Origin: Microbacteriaceae bacterium
GTDB taxonomy: Bacteria > Actinomycetota > Actinomycetes > Actinomycetales > Microbacteriaceae
Reading direction: 5' to 3'
DNA length: 28,565 nucleotides
Assembly (NCBI GenBank): GCA_947454285.1
Contig: CANGJO010000003.1
Span: 1 to 28,565, forward strand
The position numbers and the translations under genes are program-made. The notes under the pieces are model-generated. The model had not been told where the DNA came from. It saw nothing but the letters and a program-made list of their open reading frames with translations, and made no database searches. Shown one piece after another: positions 1-7,278 of this stretch (its first letter is position 1; each line of letters starts with the position of its first letter).

Positions 1-378
1 ATTTACTCATCGCTTAGGCGAGTCATTCCAAGGCTCAACGGAGTGTTGGCGGCGGAACTCAGAAGTACCCTGTTGGCGCTTGAACTTGGAAGCGACTTAC
101 CAAGCGAACTGGATGAACTGAGTCGTAGATTGCCGCAGCGACAAGTGGTGGAGTTTTGCAACAAGCTCAACCTGGCACTAAGGCGCGGCACCCCGCTGGC
201 TAGAGTGCTCAGCGAGCAAGCGGAATCGGTTAGACAGGAAGTTCTCAATCAGCTCACCAAGCAGGCCGGCAAAAACGAAACACGAATGTTGGTTCCACTA
301 GTGTTTCTGATCCTGCCGGTCACCGTGCTCTTTGCCATCTACCCAAGCCTGAAGTTGCTGAACATTGCCTATCTATAG
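1..378 (+). CDS. TadC-like type II secretion F-domain protein (3' part)
   Basis: This is the C-terminal 125 residues of a protein whose start lies before the window; the frame is open from base 1. The visible part is an amphipathic cytoplasmic segment with a GTPLARVLSEQA stretch, followed by a conserved-looking KNETRMLVPLVFLILPVTVL segment that starts the last membrane helix. This layout is typical of the second T2SSF domain in TadC-type inner-membrane platform proteins, which work with the TadA ATPase to assemble Tad/Flp pili. The next four small genes, all pilin- or pseudopilin-like and tightly packed, support a Tad cluster. TadB versus TadC cannot be settled from the fragment; last position before the pilin gene favours TadC. 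Confidence 0.8.
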   Translation: MYSSLRRVIPRLNGVLAAELRSTLLALELGSDLPSELDELSRRLPQRQVVEFCNKLNLALRRGTPLARVLSEQAESVRQEVLNQLTKQAGKNETRMLVPLVFLILPVTVLFAIYPSLKLLNIAYL

Positions 379-389
379 AAAGGATGAAA

Positions 390-545
390 GTGAAAAAGTT
401 ACTAAAAGACGAGGCCGGTGACGTTCCGGGTTGGGTCTTGATTACATTGATGACCGCTGGTTTAGTTGTGTTGATGTGGTCGGTGGCTGGTCCCGCGTTG
501 AAGGGCGTGTTCGAACAGGCGCTTTCAAAGGTGGCTACCTTTTAG
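390..545 (+). CDS. Small Flp-pilin-like / DUF4244-type membrane peptide
   Basis: This short gene encodes 51 residues: a charged N-terminus, then EAGDVPGWVLITLMTAGLVV and a single hydrophobic helix ending in an amphipathic tail. Its position directly after the TadC-like gene and before the TadE-like genes is where actinobacterial Tad clusters carry the small pilin-like subunit. I prefer the GTG at 390 because the ribosome binding site GAAAGG (378-383) lies 6 nt before it. The in-frame ATG at 384 directly abuts that site and would add two residues. It lacks the classic Glu of Flp pilins after the cleavage glycine (VPGW instead), so whether it is processed and polymerised is uncertain. Confidence 0.7.
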   Translation: MKKLLKDEAGDVPGWVLITLMTAGLVVLMWSVAGPALKGVFEQALSKVATF

Positions 546-551
546 GTTCAG

Positions 552-917
552 ATGTTTAGGTCCAGTCGCGGTTCGGCGGTGGTTGAATTCATTTTGGTTT
601 CGGTTCCGTTGCTTTTACTAAGCATGACCGTTGTTGCAGTTGGGTTATCTAGCTTTGCAATAGCGGTGTTGCGCGACAGCGCCATCGAAGGCGCACGCTA
701 TTCGGCACTTGCCGACCAGAATTCCAGTGCCGGTTGCATGCGTGCTTCGCTACTGGCAAAGCAGGCGATTGGAAAATTTGCCAGCGTCACCGCGGCTTGC
801 GAATCATCATCAGATGGCATGGAGGTGGTAGAGCTTCGTGCACAGGTTGCGCTTTTTGGCCTGCTATCCCAAGACCGTGAACTTTATGCGATAAGTCAGG
901 CACCCCGTGAGAACTAA
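552..917 (+). CDS. TadE-family pilus assembly pseudopilin
   Basis: The 121-residue protein begins MFRSSRGSAVVEFILVSVPL: a short basic leader, a small-residue cleavage zone and a Glu followed by a long hydrophobic helix. That is the class III prepilin pattern shared by TadE/TadF minor pseudopilins. The next segment, RDSAIEGARYSALAD, is the typical TadE region in which the helix continues and Ala/Arg residues recur. Two cysteines in the distal part (CMRAS and ACESS) could form a disulfide outside the membrane. An AGG five bases before the ATG supports this start. The end overlaps the next gene by 11 nt, so the pair is probably translationally coupled. Confidence 0.82.
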   Translation: MFRSSRGSAVVEFILVSVPLLLLSMTVVAVGLSSFAIAVLRDSAIEGARYSALADQNSSAGCMRASLLAKQAIGKFASVTAACESSSDGMEVVELRAQVALFGLLSQDRELYAISQAPREN

Positions 918-1257
918 GTCTCTAGGCTTCGCAGACGACAGGGGATCCGTTGTGCTTGAGTTTTTGGCCTTTGGTCTGTTGCTGCAGGTATCGGTGTTGA
1001 TGTGGCTGATCAATATCTCGAACCTGCAGGGGCAGCAAATTGCTGCTGAATCGGTGGCAAGGCATTCGCTGCGCGCATACGTATTGAGTGGCACGCAACC
1101 ACAAATATCTGCTGAGCAAATCCTTAATGACTTTGGAATCAAGCTGCAACCGCAGTTGAGCTTCACGTGTGAACCCGATTGCGATTCAACTGGCAGCATT
1201 GTGCGCCTGCAAGTTATGGTTGGCGCTGCAAAGGCACAGGCGGTGGCGGTTCGATGA
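907..1257 (+). CDS. TadE/TadF-like pseudopilin
   Basis: The 116-residue protein starts at a GTG with CAGG six bases upstream and overlaps the preceding TadE-like gene. The N-terminus DDRGSVVLEFLAFGLLLQVS repeats the small-residue/Glu/hydrophobic-helix pattern of Tad pseudopilins. The C-terminal half has a Cys pair (FTCEPDCDS) that suggests an exported, disulfide-bonded domain. It is probably a minor subunit of the Tad pilus. The exact family (TadE or TadF) cannot be decided by eye. The stop overlaps the next ATG as ATGA (1254-1257). Confidence 0.75.
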   Translation: MRTKSLGFADDRGSVVLEFLAFGLLLQVSVLMWLINISNLQGQQIAAESVARHSLRAYVLSGTQPQISAEQILNDFGIKLQPQLSFTCEPDCDSTGSIVRLQVMVGAAKAQAVAVR

Positions 1258-1637
1258 ACTCTTTTAGACTTCATAAGCTATTGGGCAATGAAGCGGGATC
1301 AATCGCTCCGCTGGGTATTGGCCTGTTTCTGTTTTCCATAATCTTTAGCCTCACCACGGTGAGCGCGGTATCAATGTTTATTTTTCAAAAACGCCTTACC
1401 ACGCTGGCCGAGTCAACCGCGATATTTGTTGCGGGCGGCAGTGGTGACGCGGAGGAATTTTTGAATCTAACCGGAAAGCCAAATTTTGAGTCGTTGCAGT
1501 TAGCAACAAGCTTTGCTGGCGATCAAGCCACTGTCATGGCAAAGGCATGCGCGATGTGGCGAGCACCGGTAGTTACCGTGAGTGAGTTTGCCAAGACAAA
1601 TATTTGTGCGCAGGCTGCCGCACGCGTTGGTGGTTAG
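1254..1637 (+). CDS. TadE/TadG-like protein, Rv3654c type
   Basis: The 127-residue protein begins MNSFRLHKLLGNEAGSIAPLG followed by one hydrophobic helix, the arrangement of the small 'secretion-neighbourhood TadE-like' proteins that close actinobacterial Tad clusters. After the helix comes QKRLTTLAESTAIFVAGG, matching the Ala-rich region these proteins share with TadG N-termini, and a short extracellular tail with two cysteines (KACAMW and NICAQA). The start is set by the ATGA overlap with the upstream gene; an upstream in-frame ATG (1179) lies inside that gene and is rejected. The gene ends in a 4-nt convergent overlap with the MFS gene. Its exact role is unknown. Confidence 0.72.
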   Translation: MNSFRLHKLLGNEAGSIAPLGIGLFLFSIIFSLTTVSAVSMFIFQKRLTTLAESTAIFVAGGSGDAEEFLNLTGKPNFESLQLATSFAGDQATVMAKACAMWRAPVVTVSEFAKTNICAQAAARVGG

Positions 1638-2812
1638 CGAATGCCGTACTTAGGCAAGTAGTGATTCATCAGGTAAGCACCGATAAGCGCAAGGCCACTT
1701 ACTGTAAAAAGCCCCGACGAAAGCCCAATTGCCAGAGTCAATACTGAAATAACCGGAGCCGCTGCTGCAATTCCGCCATCAAGCATTAAGCGGAAGGCCG
1801 CCAAGAATTCATTTCGTGCGCCCTCTGGTGCAAGGTCGGCGCCAATAGTAAGTACGAGTCCGGAACCCAATGCGTTTGCAACTGCCAGCGCGACTGCCAC
1901 GATGGCAAAGCTAGTGGAGTCAGAAGTGAATGGAATGCAAGCAATTCCAATTCCGATTGCCAACATCGTAGGAACTGCAGCAAACCTGCGACCGTACTTA
2001 TCAATGACCTGGCCCCCGTTGTAGAACAGAGCAAAATCAACAGCCCCGGCAAGACCAATGATCAAAGCGGTAACCGATGCATCGAGGTTAATGGTTAGCG
2101 CCCAAAGTGGCAGTGCAAGGTGGCGCACCGTTCTTAGGAAAGTAAGCATTGAAGATGCAACGCCCAGGGTGAGCAGTTTCTTCTTTTCGATTTTGGCCAC
2201 TGCCCAAATTCCACCAGCGCGATTAGGAGGAGTGTTCGGCATTTTCTCTGGCTTGGTAGTTAGCAAAATTAATCCGGCAAGTGCGCAAAACACAACAGAC
2301 ATCCAGTAGATGTTTTGAATGCCAAAGTTCTGAATTATCCAAGCTCCAACCAGTGGGCCAACGAACGCGCCCAGGCGAAACATCCCACCAAGGATTGATA
2401 GCGCGCGGGCTCGATATTCTTTAGGTGCTGTCTCGGCTATGAATGAGTGACGAGCCAATCCAAAAATCGCGGCGGTCATGCCAAGTAGGAATACACCGGC
2501 ACCAATCATGTAGATATTCATGGCAAATGCGGCCAGCAGAGCACCGGCGGAAGCAAAGAAGCCTGCCCAGATCATGGACATTCGTTCGCCAAAGCGGTTC
2601 ACGATTGATGAAGCCGGAATATCGGCAACCAGCGTGCCAATCAAAACCAAACCGGCAACAAACGCTGCAGTTGGAATGTCTGCACCAAGCTTCTCGGCGC
2701 TGGCAGGAATAAGAGGAATTAGGCCTGATTCACCAGCTGCAAACAACACCGATGGCAAATAAACCGGTAGCGCAAGTCCACGAACCTGAAAAGAGGGCTT
2801 TTTTGAACTCAC
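1634..2812 (-). CDS. Major facilitator superfamily transporter
   Basis: The 392-residue protein has about 12 hydrophobic segments in two six-helix halves. Between helices 2 and 3 it carries a motif-A-like loop (ADIPASSIVNRFGERM) and the second half has the equivalent DKYGRR. Length and layout fit MFS drug/small-molecule exporters, but substrate cannot be read from the sequence. The gene stands alone, divergent from prfB and convergent with the Tad cluster. The start is a GTG; a CATAAT -10 hexamer (2819-2824 on the opposite strand) ends six bases before it, so it is probably leaderless. Confidence 0.88.
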   Translation of the reverse strand: MSSKKPSFQVRGLALPVYLPSVLFAAGESGLIPLIPASAEKLGADIPTAAFVAGLVLIGTLVADIPASSIVNRFGERMSMIWAGFFASAGALLAAFAMNIYMIGAGVFLLGMTAAIFGLARHSFIAETAPKEYRARALSILGGMFRLGAFVGPLVGAWIIQNFGIQNIYWMSVVFCALAGLILLTTKPEKMPNTPPNRAGGIWAVAKIEKKKLLTLGVASSMLTFLRTVRHLALPLWALTINLDASVTALIIGLAGAVDFALFYNGGQVIDKYGRRFAAVPTMLAIGIGIACIPFTSDSTSFAIVAVALAVANALGSGLVLTIGADLAPEGARNEFLAAFRLMLDGGIAAAAPVISVLTLAIGLSSGLFTVSGLALIGAYLMNHYLPKYGIR

Positions 2813-2848
2813 CTCTCAATTATGACGCTCACCTAAACTATTAGAGAC
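2813..2848. promoter_or_regulatory. Divergent leaderless promoters for MFS gene and prfB
   Basis: The 36-base gap contains two -10 boxes pointing apart. On the + strand TAAACT (2834-2839) is followed by 9 nt and the prfB ATG. On the - strand CATAAT (2824 to 2819) is followed by 6 nt and the GTG of the MFS gene. No Shine-Dalgarno sequence with normal spacing is visible for either, which fits transcription starting at or next to the start codon. Confidence 0.55.
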
Positions 2849-3961
2849 ATGGCAGACCTAGACCTCACCCAAGAGATTCGCGCACTTCGCGCTACCTTTG
2901 CGGATATTCAGCACGTGGTTGACGTCAAGAAACTTGGCGATGAGATAGTGGTGCTAAAGCAGCAGGCTGCTGACCCAAACATTTGGGACGAACCAGTGCA
3001 CGCTCAAAGCGTGACCAGCAAGCTTTCACACGCTCAGGGGATGCTCACCAAGCTTGAATCGGTGCAGTCACGCCTAGATGATTTGGAAGTCCTAATCGAG
3101 ATGGCCAACACAGAGGCCGATTCATCGGTGCAGGCTGAGGCAAAGGCAGAGCTGGCATCGCTACAGTCTCTGATCTCCGAGCTTGAAATCCAGACGCTAC
3201 TCAATGGCGAATACGATTCACGAGCCGCGGTAGTGACCATCCGCTCCGGAGCAGGCGGCGATGACGCTACCGACTTCGCCGAAATGCTGATGCGCATGTA
3301 CTTGCGCTACGCCGAGAAAAACAAGATGCCGGTGCAAGTGCTTGATACCTCGTACGCCGAAGGTGCCGGAATCAAATCGGCAACCTTCGAGATCGATGCT
3401 CCTTACGCTTTTGGCTCGCTTTCGGTCGAAGCAGGAACACACCGTTTAGTTCGCATGAGCCCGTTCAACGCAGCCGGAAAGCGTCAGACTTCATTCGCTG
3501 CAGTTGAGGTAGTTCCACTGGTTGAGCAAACGGAAGCTATCGACATTCCCGAAAATGAAATCCGCATCGATGTATTCCGATCATCTGGTCCTGGTGGCCA
3601 GTCGGTAAACACCACTGACTCGGCTGTTCGAATCACACATATTCCTACTGGCACCGTAGTTAGTTGTCAGAACGAGAAGAGCCAGATTCAAAACAAGGCT
3701 GCCGCAATGCGAGTGCTTCAGTCACGACTGCTTGAGATTCGTCGCCGCGAAGAAGAAGCTAAAAAGAAGCAGATTGCCGGTGATGTAAAGGCTAGCTGGG
3801 GGGAGCAGATGCGTTCTTACGTTCTTGCTCCGTATCAAATGGTTAAAGATTTGCGCACCGATTACGAAGTAAACAACCCATCTGCGGTTTTTGATGGTGA
3901 CCTGGCTGGCTTTATTGCTGCTGGTATTCGCTGGCGCAAGCAGACACAACAGGGCGCTTAG
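2849..3961 (+). CDS. prfB: Peptide chain release factor 2
   Basis: RF2 recognises UGA and UAA stop codons and triggers peptide release on the ribosome. The 370-residue protein shows the coiled N-terminal domain, the RF2-specific SPF tripeptide (residues 204-206) in the codon-recognition domain, and the catalytic GGQ (249-251) within SSGPGGQSVNTTDS. The reading frame is continuous from ATG to stop, so the programmed +1 frameshift that autoregulates prfB in many bacteria is absent. Length is normal. It leads the prfB-ftsE-ftsX-smpB-ssrA block typical of actinobacteria and is likely transcribed from the leaderless promoter just upstream. Confidence 0.97.
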   Translation: MADLDLTQEIRALRATFADIQHVVDVKKLGDEIVVLKQQAADPNIWDEPVHAQSVTSKLSHAQGMLTKLESVQSRLDDLEVLIEMANTEADSSVQAEAKAELASLQSLISELEIQTLLNGEYDSRAAVVTIRSGAGGDDATDFAEMLMRMYLRYAEKNKMPVQVLDTSYAEGAGIKSATFEIDAPYAFGSLSVEAGTHRLVRMSPFNAAGKRQTSFAAVEVVPLVEQTEAIDIPENEIRIDVFRSSGPGGQSVNTTDSAVRITHIPTGTVVSCQNEKSQIQNKAAAMRVLQSRLLEIRRREEEAKKKQIAGDVKASWGEQMRSYVLAPYQMVKDLRTDYEVNNPSAVFDGDLAGFIAAGIRWRKQTQQGA

Positions 3962-3984
3962 CCCGCAAGCGGCTAGCCCGCTCT

Positions 3985-3990
3985 TAGGCT
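3985..3990 (+). promoter_or_regulatory. Candidate -10 box for ftsE
   Basis: TAGGCT matches TANNNT and ends nine bases before the ftsE ATG. No ribosome binding site separates them, so ftsE may be read from a leaderless transcript in addition to readthrough from prfB. Supported by the same spacing at other genes in the window; no -35 element is convincing. Confidence 0.4.
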
Positions 3991-3999
3991 GGTCTCATC

Positions 4000-4677
4000 A
4001 TGATCAGCATCTCCAACGTCAGCAAGCAATATCGGGGTTCAGCGCGTCCGGCTTTGAACAACGTCTCGCTTGAAGTTGCTAAAGGCGACTTTGTCTTCTT
4101 AGTTGGAGCATCGGGTTCGGGTAAGTCTTCTTTGATGCGATTGATGTTGCGCGAAGATGTGCCAAGCAAAGGTTCTGTTCATGTGCTTGGCGAAAACCTG
4201 GTTGGTATTCCAAGTCGGCGCGTTCCATTCTTTCGCCGCCGCCTAGGTGTTGTGTTTCAAGATTTCCGTCTGCTGCCAAACAAGACCGTTGCACAGAACG
4301 TGGCCTTCAGTCTTGAGGTAATTGGTAAGTCGCAGGGTTTCATTCAAGAGGCCGTTCCAGAAGTACTTCGACTGGTTGGTCTTGAGGGCAAGGCAGACCG
4401 CTTACCAAGTGAGCTTTCCGGTGGTGAGCAGCAGCGCGTTGCTCTGGCTCGCGCAATTGTGAACAAGCCAGCTTTGTTGCTTGCCGACGAACCAACTGGA
4501 AACCTAGACCCGGCAACCTCGCAAGACATCATGGCATTGATTGAGCGCATTAATCTTGCCGGCACAACTGTGATTATGGCCACACACGACCGCGGAATCG
4601 TTGACCGACTAAAGAAGCGCGTTGTGGAACTTAAAGATGGCGAAATCATCCGCGACCAGGTGGGTGGTTCTTACTAA
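4000..4677 (+). CDS. ftsE: Cell division ATP-binding protein FtsE
   Basis: FtsE is the ABC-type ATPase that with FtsX controls peptidoglycan hydrolases at the septum. The 225-residue protein has Walker A GASGSGKS (36-43), a Q-loop VFQDFR (85-90), the signature LSGGEQQR (about 139-146) and Walker B LLLADEPT (159-166) followed by GNLD. The length and the DFRLLPNKTVAQNVAF segment are characteristic of FtsE rather than other ABC proteins. The stop overlaps the ftsX start (TAATG), the usual translational coupling of this pair. Confidence 0.96.
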   Translation: MISISNVSKQYRGSARPALNNVSLEVAKGDFVFLVGASGSGKSSLMRLMLREDVPSKGSVHVLGENLVGIPSRRVPFFRRRLGVVFQDFRLLPNKTVAQNVAFSLEVIGKSQGFIQEAVPEVLRLVGLEGKADRLPSELSGGEQQRVALARAIVNKPALLLADEPTGNLDPATSQDIMALIERINLAGTTVIMATHDRGIVDRLKKRVVELKDGEIIRDQVGGSY

Positions 4678-5585
4678 TGAAGTTTGTCTTCAGCGAAGTT
4701 GCCCAGGGCTTCCGTCGCAACCTATCCATGGTGGTATCCGTTGTTTTGGTTACCTTTATCTCTTTGACTTTTGTTGGCACAGCATCGCTACTGCAAATGC
4801 AAATCGGCCAGATGAAGAACTACTGGTACGACCGCGCGCAGGTTGCGGTCTACATGTGTAGCGATGTTTCGGCCACCGATGTTTGCCCGCAGGGTGAGGC
4901 CTCAGAGGATCTCAAGGCTGCAGTAAAAGCCAAGCTGGAATCTCAAACACTGAGTCAGTACATCGATAAGTACTACTTTGAAAACCACGATCAGGCTTAT
5001 GCAACCTTCCAAGAGCAGTTCAAGGGCAATGCGGTTGCTAAATATGTAACTGCCAAGCAGCTGAACGAGACCTACTGGGTCAAGTTGAAGGACTCAACCA
5101 AGAGCCAGATCATCACCGAGAGCTTTAGCGGTGTTGCCGGTGTTGAAGAAGTAAGAGACCAGCGCAGTTACCTTGACCAGATCTTCAGCATTCTGAATGC
5201 GGCATCGCTTGCAGCAATTGGAATTGCAACGCTGATGCTGTTCTCTGCGGCTCTTTTGATCTCGACGACTATTCGCTTGTCTGCATTTAGCCGACGCCGT
5301 GAACTTGGCATCATGCGTTTGGTTGGTGCCAGCAATTTCTACATCCAGTTACCATTTATTCTCGAGGGAGTTGTGGCGGCAACTATCGGTTCAATTCTGG
5401 CCGGTGGGGCAGTGTTGGCGATTGTTCAATTCTTTGTGCAGGGCTACCTGGCCGAACGCTTGCCGTTCACTAGTTTCGTGGGTCTGACCGATGGTCTTCT
5501 TGTAGTTCCGGTGCTGATTGCTGCCGGAATTGTGTTGGCGGCGCTGGCCTCTGGTCTAGCAATTCGCCGATACCTGCGAATATAG
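4677..5585 (+). CDS. ftsX: Cell division protein FtsX (permease-like)
   Basis: The 302-residue protein has the FtsX layout: a short cytoplasmic N-terminus, first membrane helix (about residues 18-40), a large extracellular loop, then three more helices in the C-terminal third. The extracellular loop contains two cysteines (MCSDVSATDVC), likely a disulfide. The cytoplasmic stretch SAFSRRRELGIMRLVGAS is the conserved FtsX/MacB-like coupling segment. FtsX passes the ATPase signal from FtsE to extracellular NlpC/P60-type hydrolase partners in actinobacteria. It starts one base inside the ftsE stop codon and is followed after 7 nt by smpB. Confidence 0.95.
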   Translation: MKFVFSEVAQGFRRNLSMVVSVVLVTFISLTFVGTASLLQMQIGQMKNYWYDRAQVAVYMCSDVSATDVCPQGEASEDLKAAVKAKLESQTLSQYIDKYYFENHDQAYATFQEQFKGNAVAKYVTAKQLNETYWVKLKDSTKSQIITESFSGVAGVEEVRDQRSYLDQIFSILNAASLAAIGIATLMLFSAALLISTTIRLSAFSRRRELGIMRLVGASNFYIQLPFILEGVVAATIGSILAGGAVLAIVQFFVQGYLAERLPFTSFVGLTDGLLVVPVLIAAGIVLAALASGLAIRRYLRI

Positions 5586-5592
5586 AAGTCTT

Positions 5593-6066
5593 ATGCCTAG
5601 AGAACGTGGTCAGAAGGTTGTAGCCAGCAACCGCAAAGCTCGCCACGACTACCTAATTTTGGACACCTACGAAGCTGGCATGGCGCTATCTGGTCCAGAG
5701 GTTAAGTCACTTCGTGCCGGTCGCGCATCGCTGGTTGATGGTTACGCGTCGATCGATGGCGGCGAGGCCTGGCTAGAAAACGTGCATATTCCTGAGTACA
5801 CCCAGGCCACCTGGAACAACTCACCTTCACGTCGTAAGCGCAAGCTGCTTTTGCACCGCGAGGAAATCCTCAAGCTGCAATCAAAGCTCAAGGAATCTGG
5901 TTTCACCTTGGTTCCGCTCTCGATTTATTTCAAAGACGGCCGAGCCAAGGTTGAGATTGCTTTGGCCCGCGGTAAGAAGGAATACGACAAGCGCCAGACT
6001 CTGAAAGAGCAAACCGATAAGCGCGAAGCCGATAGGGCTATGTCGTCAAAGGGCAAAGACTGGTAA
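5593..6066 (+). CDS. smpB: SsrA-binding protein SmpB
   Basis: SmpB binds tmRNA and mimics the missing anticodon arm during rescue of stalled ribosomes. The 157-residue protein contains the family's N-terminal ASNRKARHDYLILDTYEAG segment, GPEVKSLRAGRASLVDGYA, and the basic C-terminal tail KRQTLKEQTDKREADRAM, ending in KGKDW. Length is standard. It lies seven bases after ftsX, with AGAAG shortly before the ATG, and directly precedes its RNA partner ssrA, an arrangement common in actinobacteria. Confidence 0.97.
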   Translation: MPRERGQKVVASNRKARHDYLILDTYEAGMALSGPEVKSLRAGRASLVDGYASIDGGEAWLENVHIPEYTQATWNNSPSRRKRKLLLHREEILKLQSKLKESGFTLVPLSIYFKDGRAKVEIALARGKKEYDKRQTLKEQTDKREADRAMSSKGKDW

Positions 6067-6097
6067 TTCACAGTTAGCTCTCAGCCTGAGGCCTATC

Positions 6098-6103
6098 TAA
6101 TGT
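6098..6103 (+). promoter_or_regulatory. Candidate -10 box upstream of ssrA
   Basis: TAATGT fits TANNNT and lies in the 125-base gap between smpB and the mature tmRNA 5' end. A weak -35-like TTAGCT (about 6074-6079) sits 18 bases upstream. It would give a precursor with an approximately 80-nt 5' extension. Another TANNNT (TAGGTT, 6157-6162) is equally possible. Confidence 0.3.
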
Positions 6104-6191
6104 CGCTGGCATGACCTACCATTGGAACAACCCCAAAAGATCGAGACCCAGACGTTTAGGTTGGATCTTGCGGGAGTTGGTAACTAAATAT

Positions 6192-6562
6192 GGGGATGAT
6201 CGGTTTCGACAGTGCATGTGTAACTGGATGAAGCGGGTCGAGAATGTAGCGTCAACTCGTAAATGTCCGCTGCAAACTATAAGTGCTAAATCATCACGCA
6301 CTGACTTTGCCCTAGCTGCTTAATAGCACCTAGCCTCGAAGTCCGTTAGACCAGATTTGATTTCGTTCTGGGTTCTAGCGTCATTTAGAAATCTTGCTTT
6401 GTAGTTATGCCTTAGGGCTACAAGGGACTCAAACTAAGACTGGGCCCGTCGGTTATGTCGCTTCAAGCTAGCACCGGGGCCAAGTAGAACCTTATTGAAG
6501 CTACACCCGTAGAAGAGCTAGAAACTCTGTATTGGACGGGGGTTCAATTCCCCCCATCTCCA
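6192..6562 (+). ncRNA. ssrA: Transfer-messenger RNA (tmRNA)
   Basis: tmRNA rescues ribosomes stalled on broken mRNAs and tags the product for proteolysis. The 5' end GGGGATGATCGGTTTCGACA is the tmRNA signature. It pairs with CATCTCC (6555-6561), and the T-arm GGGGGTTCAATTCCCCCC precedes it, forming the tRNA-like domain. The internal frame reads AKSSRTDFALAA from a GCT resume codon (6285-6287) to TAA (6321-6323), so the tag ends in the expected ALAA. CCA is not encoded after the discriminator A (6562) and must be added enzymatically. The resume codon is inferred from the usual Ala-first pattern. smpB lies directly upstream and a strong terminator follows. Confidence 0.97.
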
Positions 6563-6595
6563 CTCAGGCTTTGGTCTATGAGTTCATCCCATATC

Positions 6596-6630
6596 AAAAA
6601 ACCCACCAGAAATGGTGGGTTTTTTATTTA
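6596..6630. terminator. Bidirectional intrinsic terminator
   Basis: The inverted repeat AACCCACCA/TGGTGGGTT with a GAAA loop is flanked by an A-run on one side and a T-run on the other. It can stop transcripts from ssrA on the + strand and from the LysE-type gene (stop at 6636) on the - strand. Confidence 0.92.
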
Positions 6631-6635
6631 AGTCT

Positions 6636-7253
6636 TTACTTGAGCAGCAAACCAACCGCTAGCGCCAGAATCAGAATCGCGCCAGCGTATTGAATGCGAT
6701 GCTGCACACGAACATCGGTGAAAGATTTGGTCAGGTGAGCGGCGAAGACGAGCCCCAGTTGCCAAACCACGGATCCCGCAAAAACACCGATAGCAAAAAT
6801 CGCGATGCTCCAGAATCCTGAGCCCTGCGACAGCGCGGCAACGCTTGGAGTGATGCCAAAGAAATAAAAGGCGGTTGCCGGGTTCAAGACTGTTAGACCA
6901 AAGAATTTGGCATAGGTTTTAAATCTTGAGGCAGTGGAGTCGGTTAGATCTGGATTTTCAATTTTGGAACTCTTTCGAGCGTCCAGAAAAATCTTCACGC
7001 CTACGTAAACCAGAATCGCTGAACCCAGCACTCGAAGTGGAAACACCCAACCGGTAAGCAGGTTGATGATCACATTGCCAAAGGCAAATACAAGTGCTGC
7101 ATAAGAGAAGTCAACGCTAGCCATCGCTAATGCGCCAAAGATTCCGATGCCGCGACCGTGCTTGAGCGTGGTGCTAATCAGCAGGATGGCCATTGGGCCT
7201 AGGGGAATGGCCAGCGCAAGACCCGCCAGGGCACCGGTAATCAATACGTCCAC
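6636..7253 (-). CDS. LysE/RhtB-family amino-acid exporter
   Basis: The 205-residue form has about six hydrophobic helices and the family N-terminal motif GALAGLALAIPLGPMAILLI, with the conserved IPxGP. NPATAFYFFG in the middle corresponds to the conserved NPK/NPA helix of LysE/RhtB exporters. These proteins export amino acids or related compounds; the substrate is not readable. I favour the GTG at 7253, which puts the IPLGP motif at the usual distance from the N-terminus and is preceded at 6 nt by a CAAGAT hexamer. An ATG at 7280 would add nine residues and overlap the start of the divergent gene by two bases. Confidence 0.85.
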   Translation of the reverse strand: MDVLITGALAGLALAIPLGPMAILLISTTLKHGRGIGIFGALAMASVDFSYAALVFAFGNVIINLLTGWVFPLRVLGSAILVYVGVKIFLDARKSSKIENPDLTDSTASRFKTYAKFFGLTVLNPATAFYFFGITPSVAALSQGSGFWSIAIFAIGVFAGSVVWQLGLVFAAHLTKSFTDVRVQHRIQYAGAILILALAVGLLLK

Positions 7254-7266
7254 GAGGCAATCTTGA

Positions 7267-7272
7267 CATACT
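7267..7272 (+). promoter_or_regulatory. Candidate -10 box for TRIC-like gene
   Basis: CATACT resembles a -10 element and ends exactly six bases before the ATG at 7279. No ribosome binding site is visible, so the transcript is probably leaderless, as at several other genes here. Confidence 0.4.
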
Positions 7273-7278
7273 TGGTTC

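Noticed and set aside
6111..6323. An open frame of 70 codons ending at the tmRNA tag stop.
   Set aside because: It runs through the tmRNA 5' region and only its last 12 codons (the tag) are translated, on the tmRNA itself.
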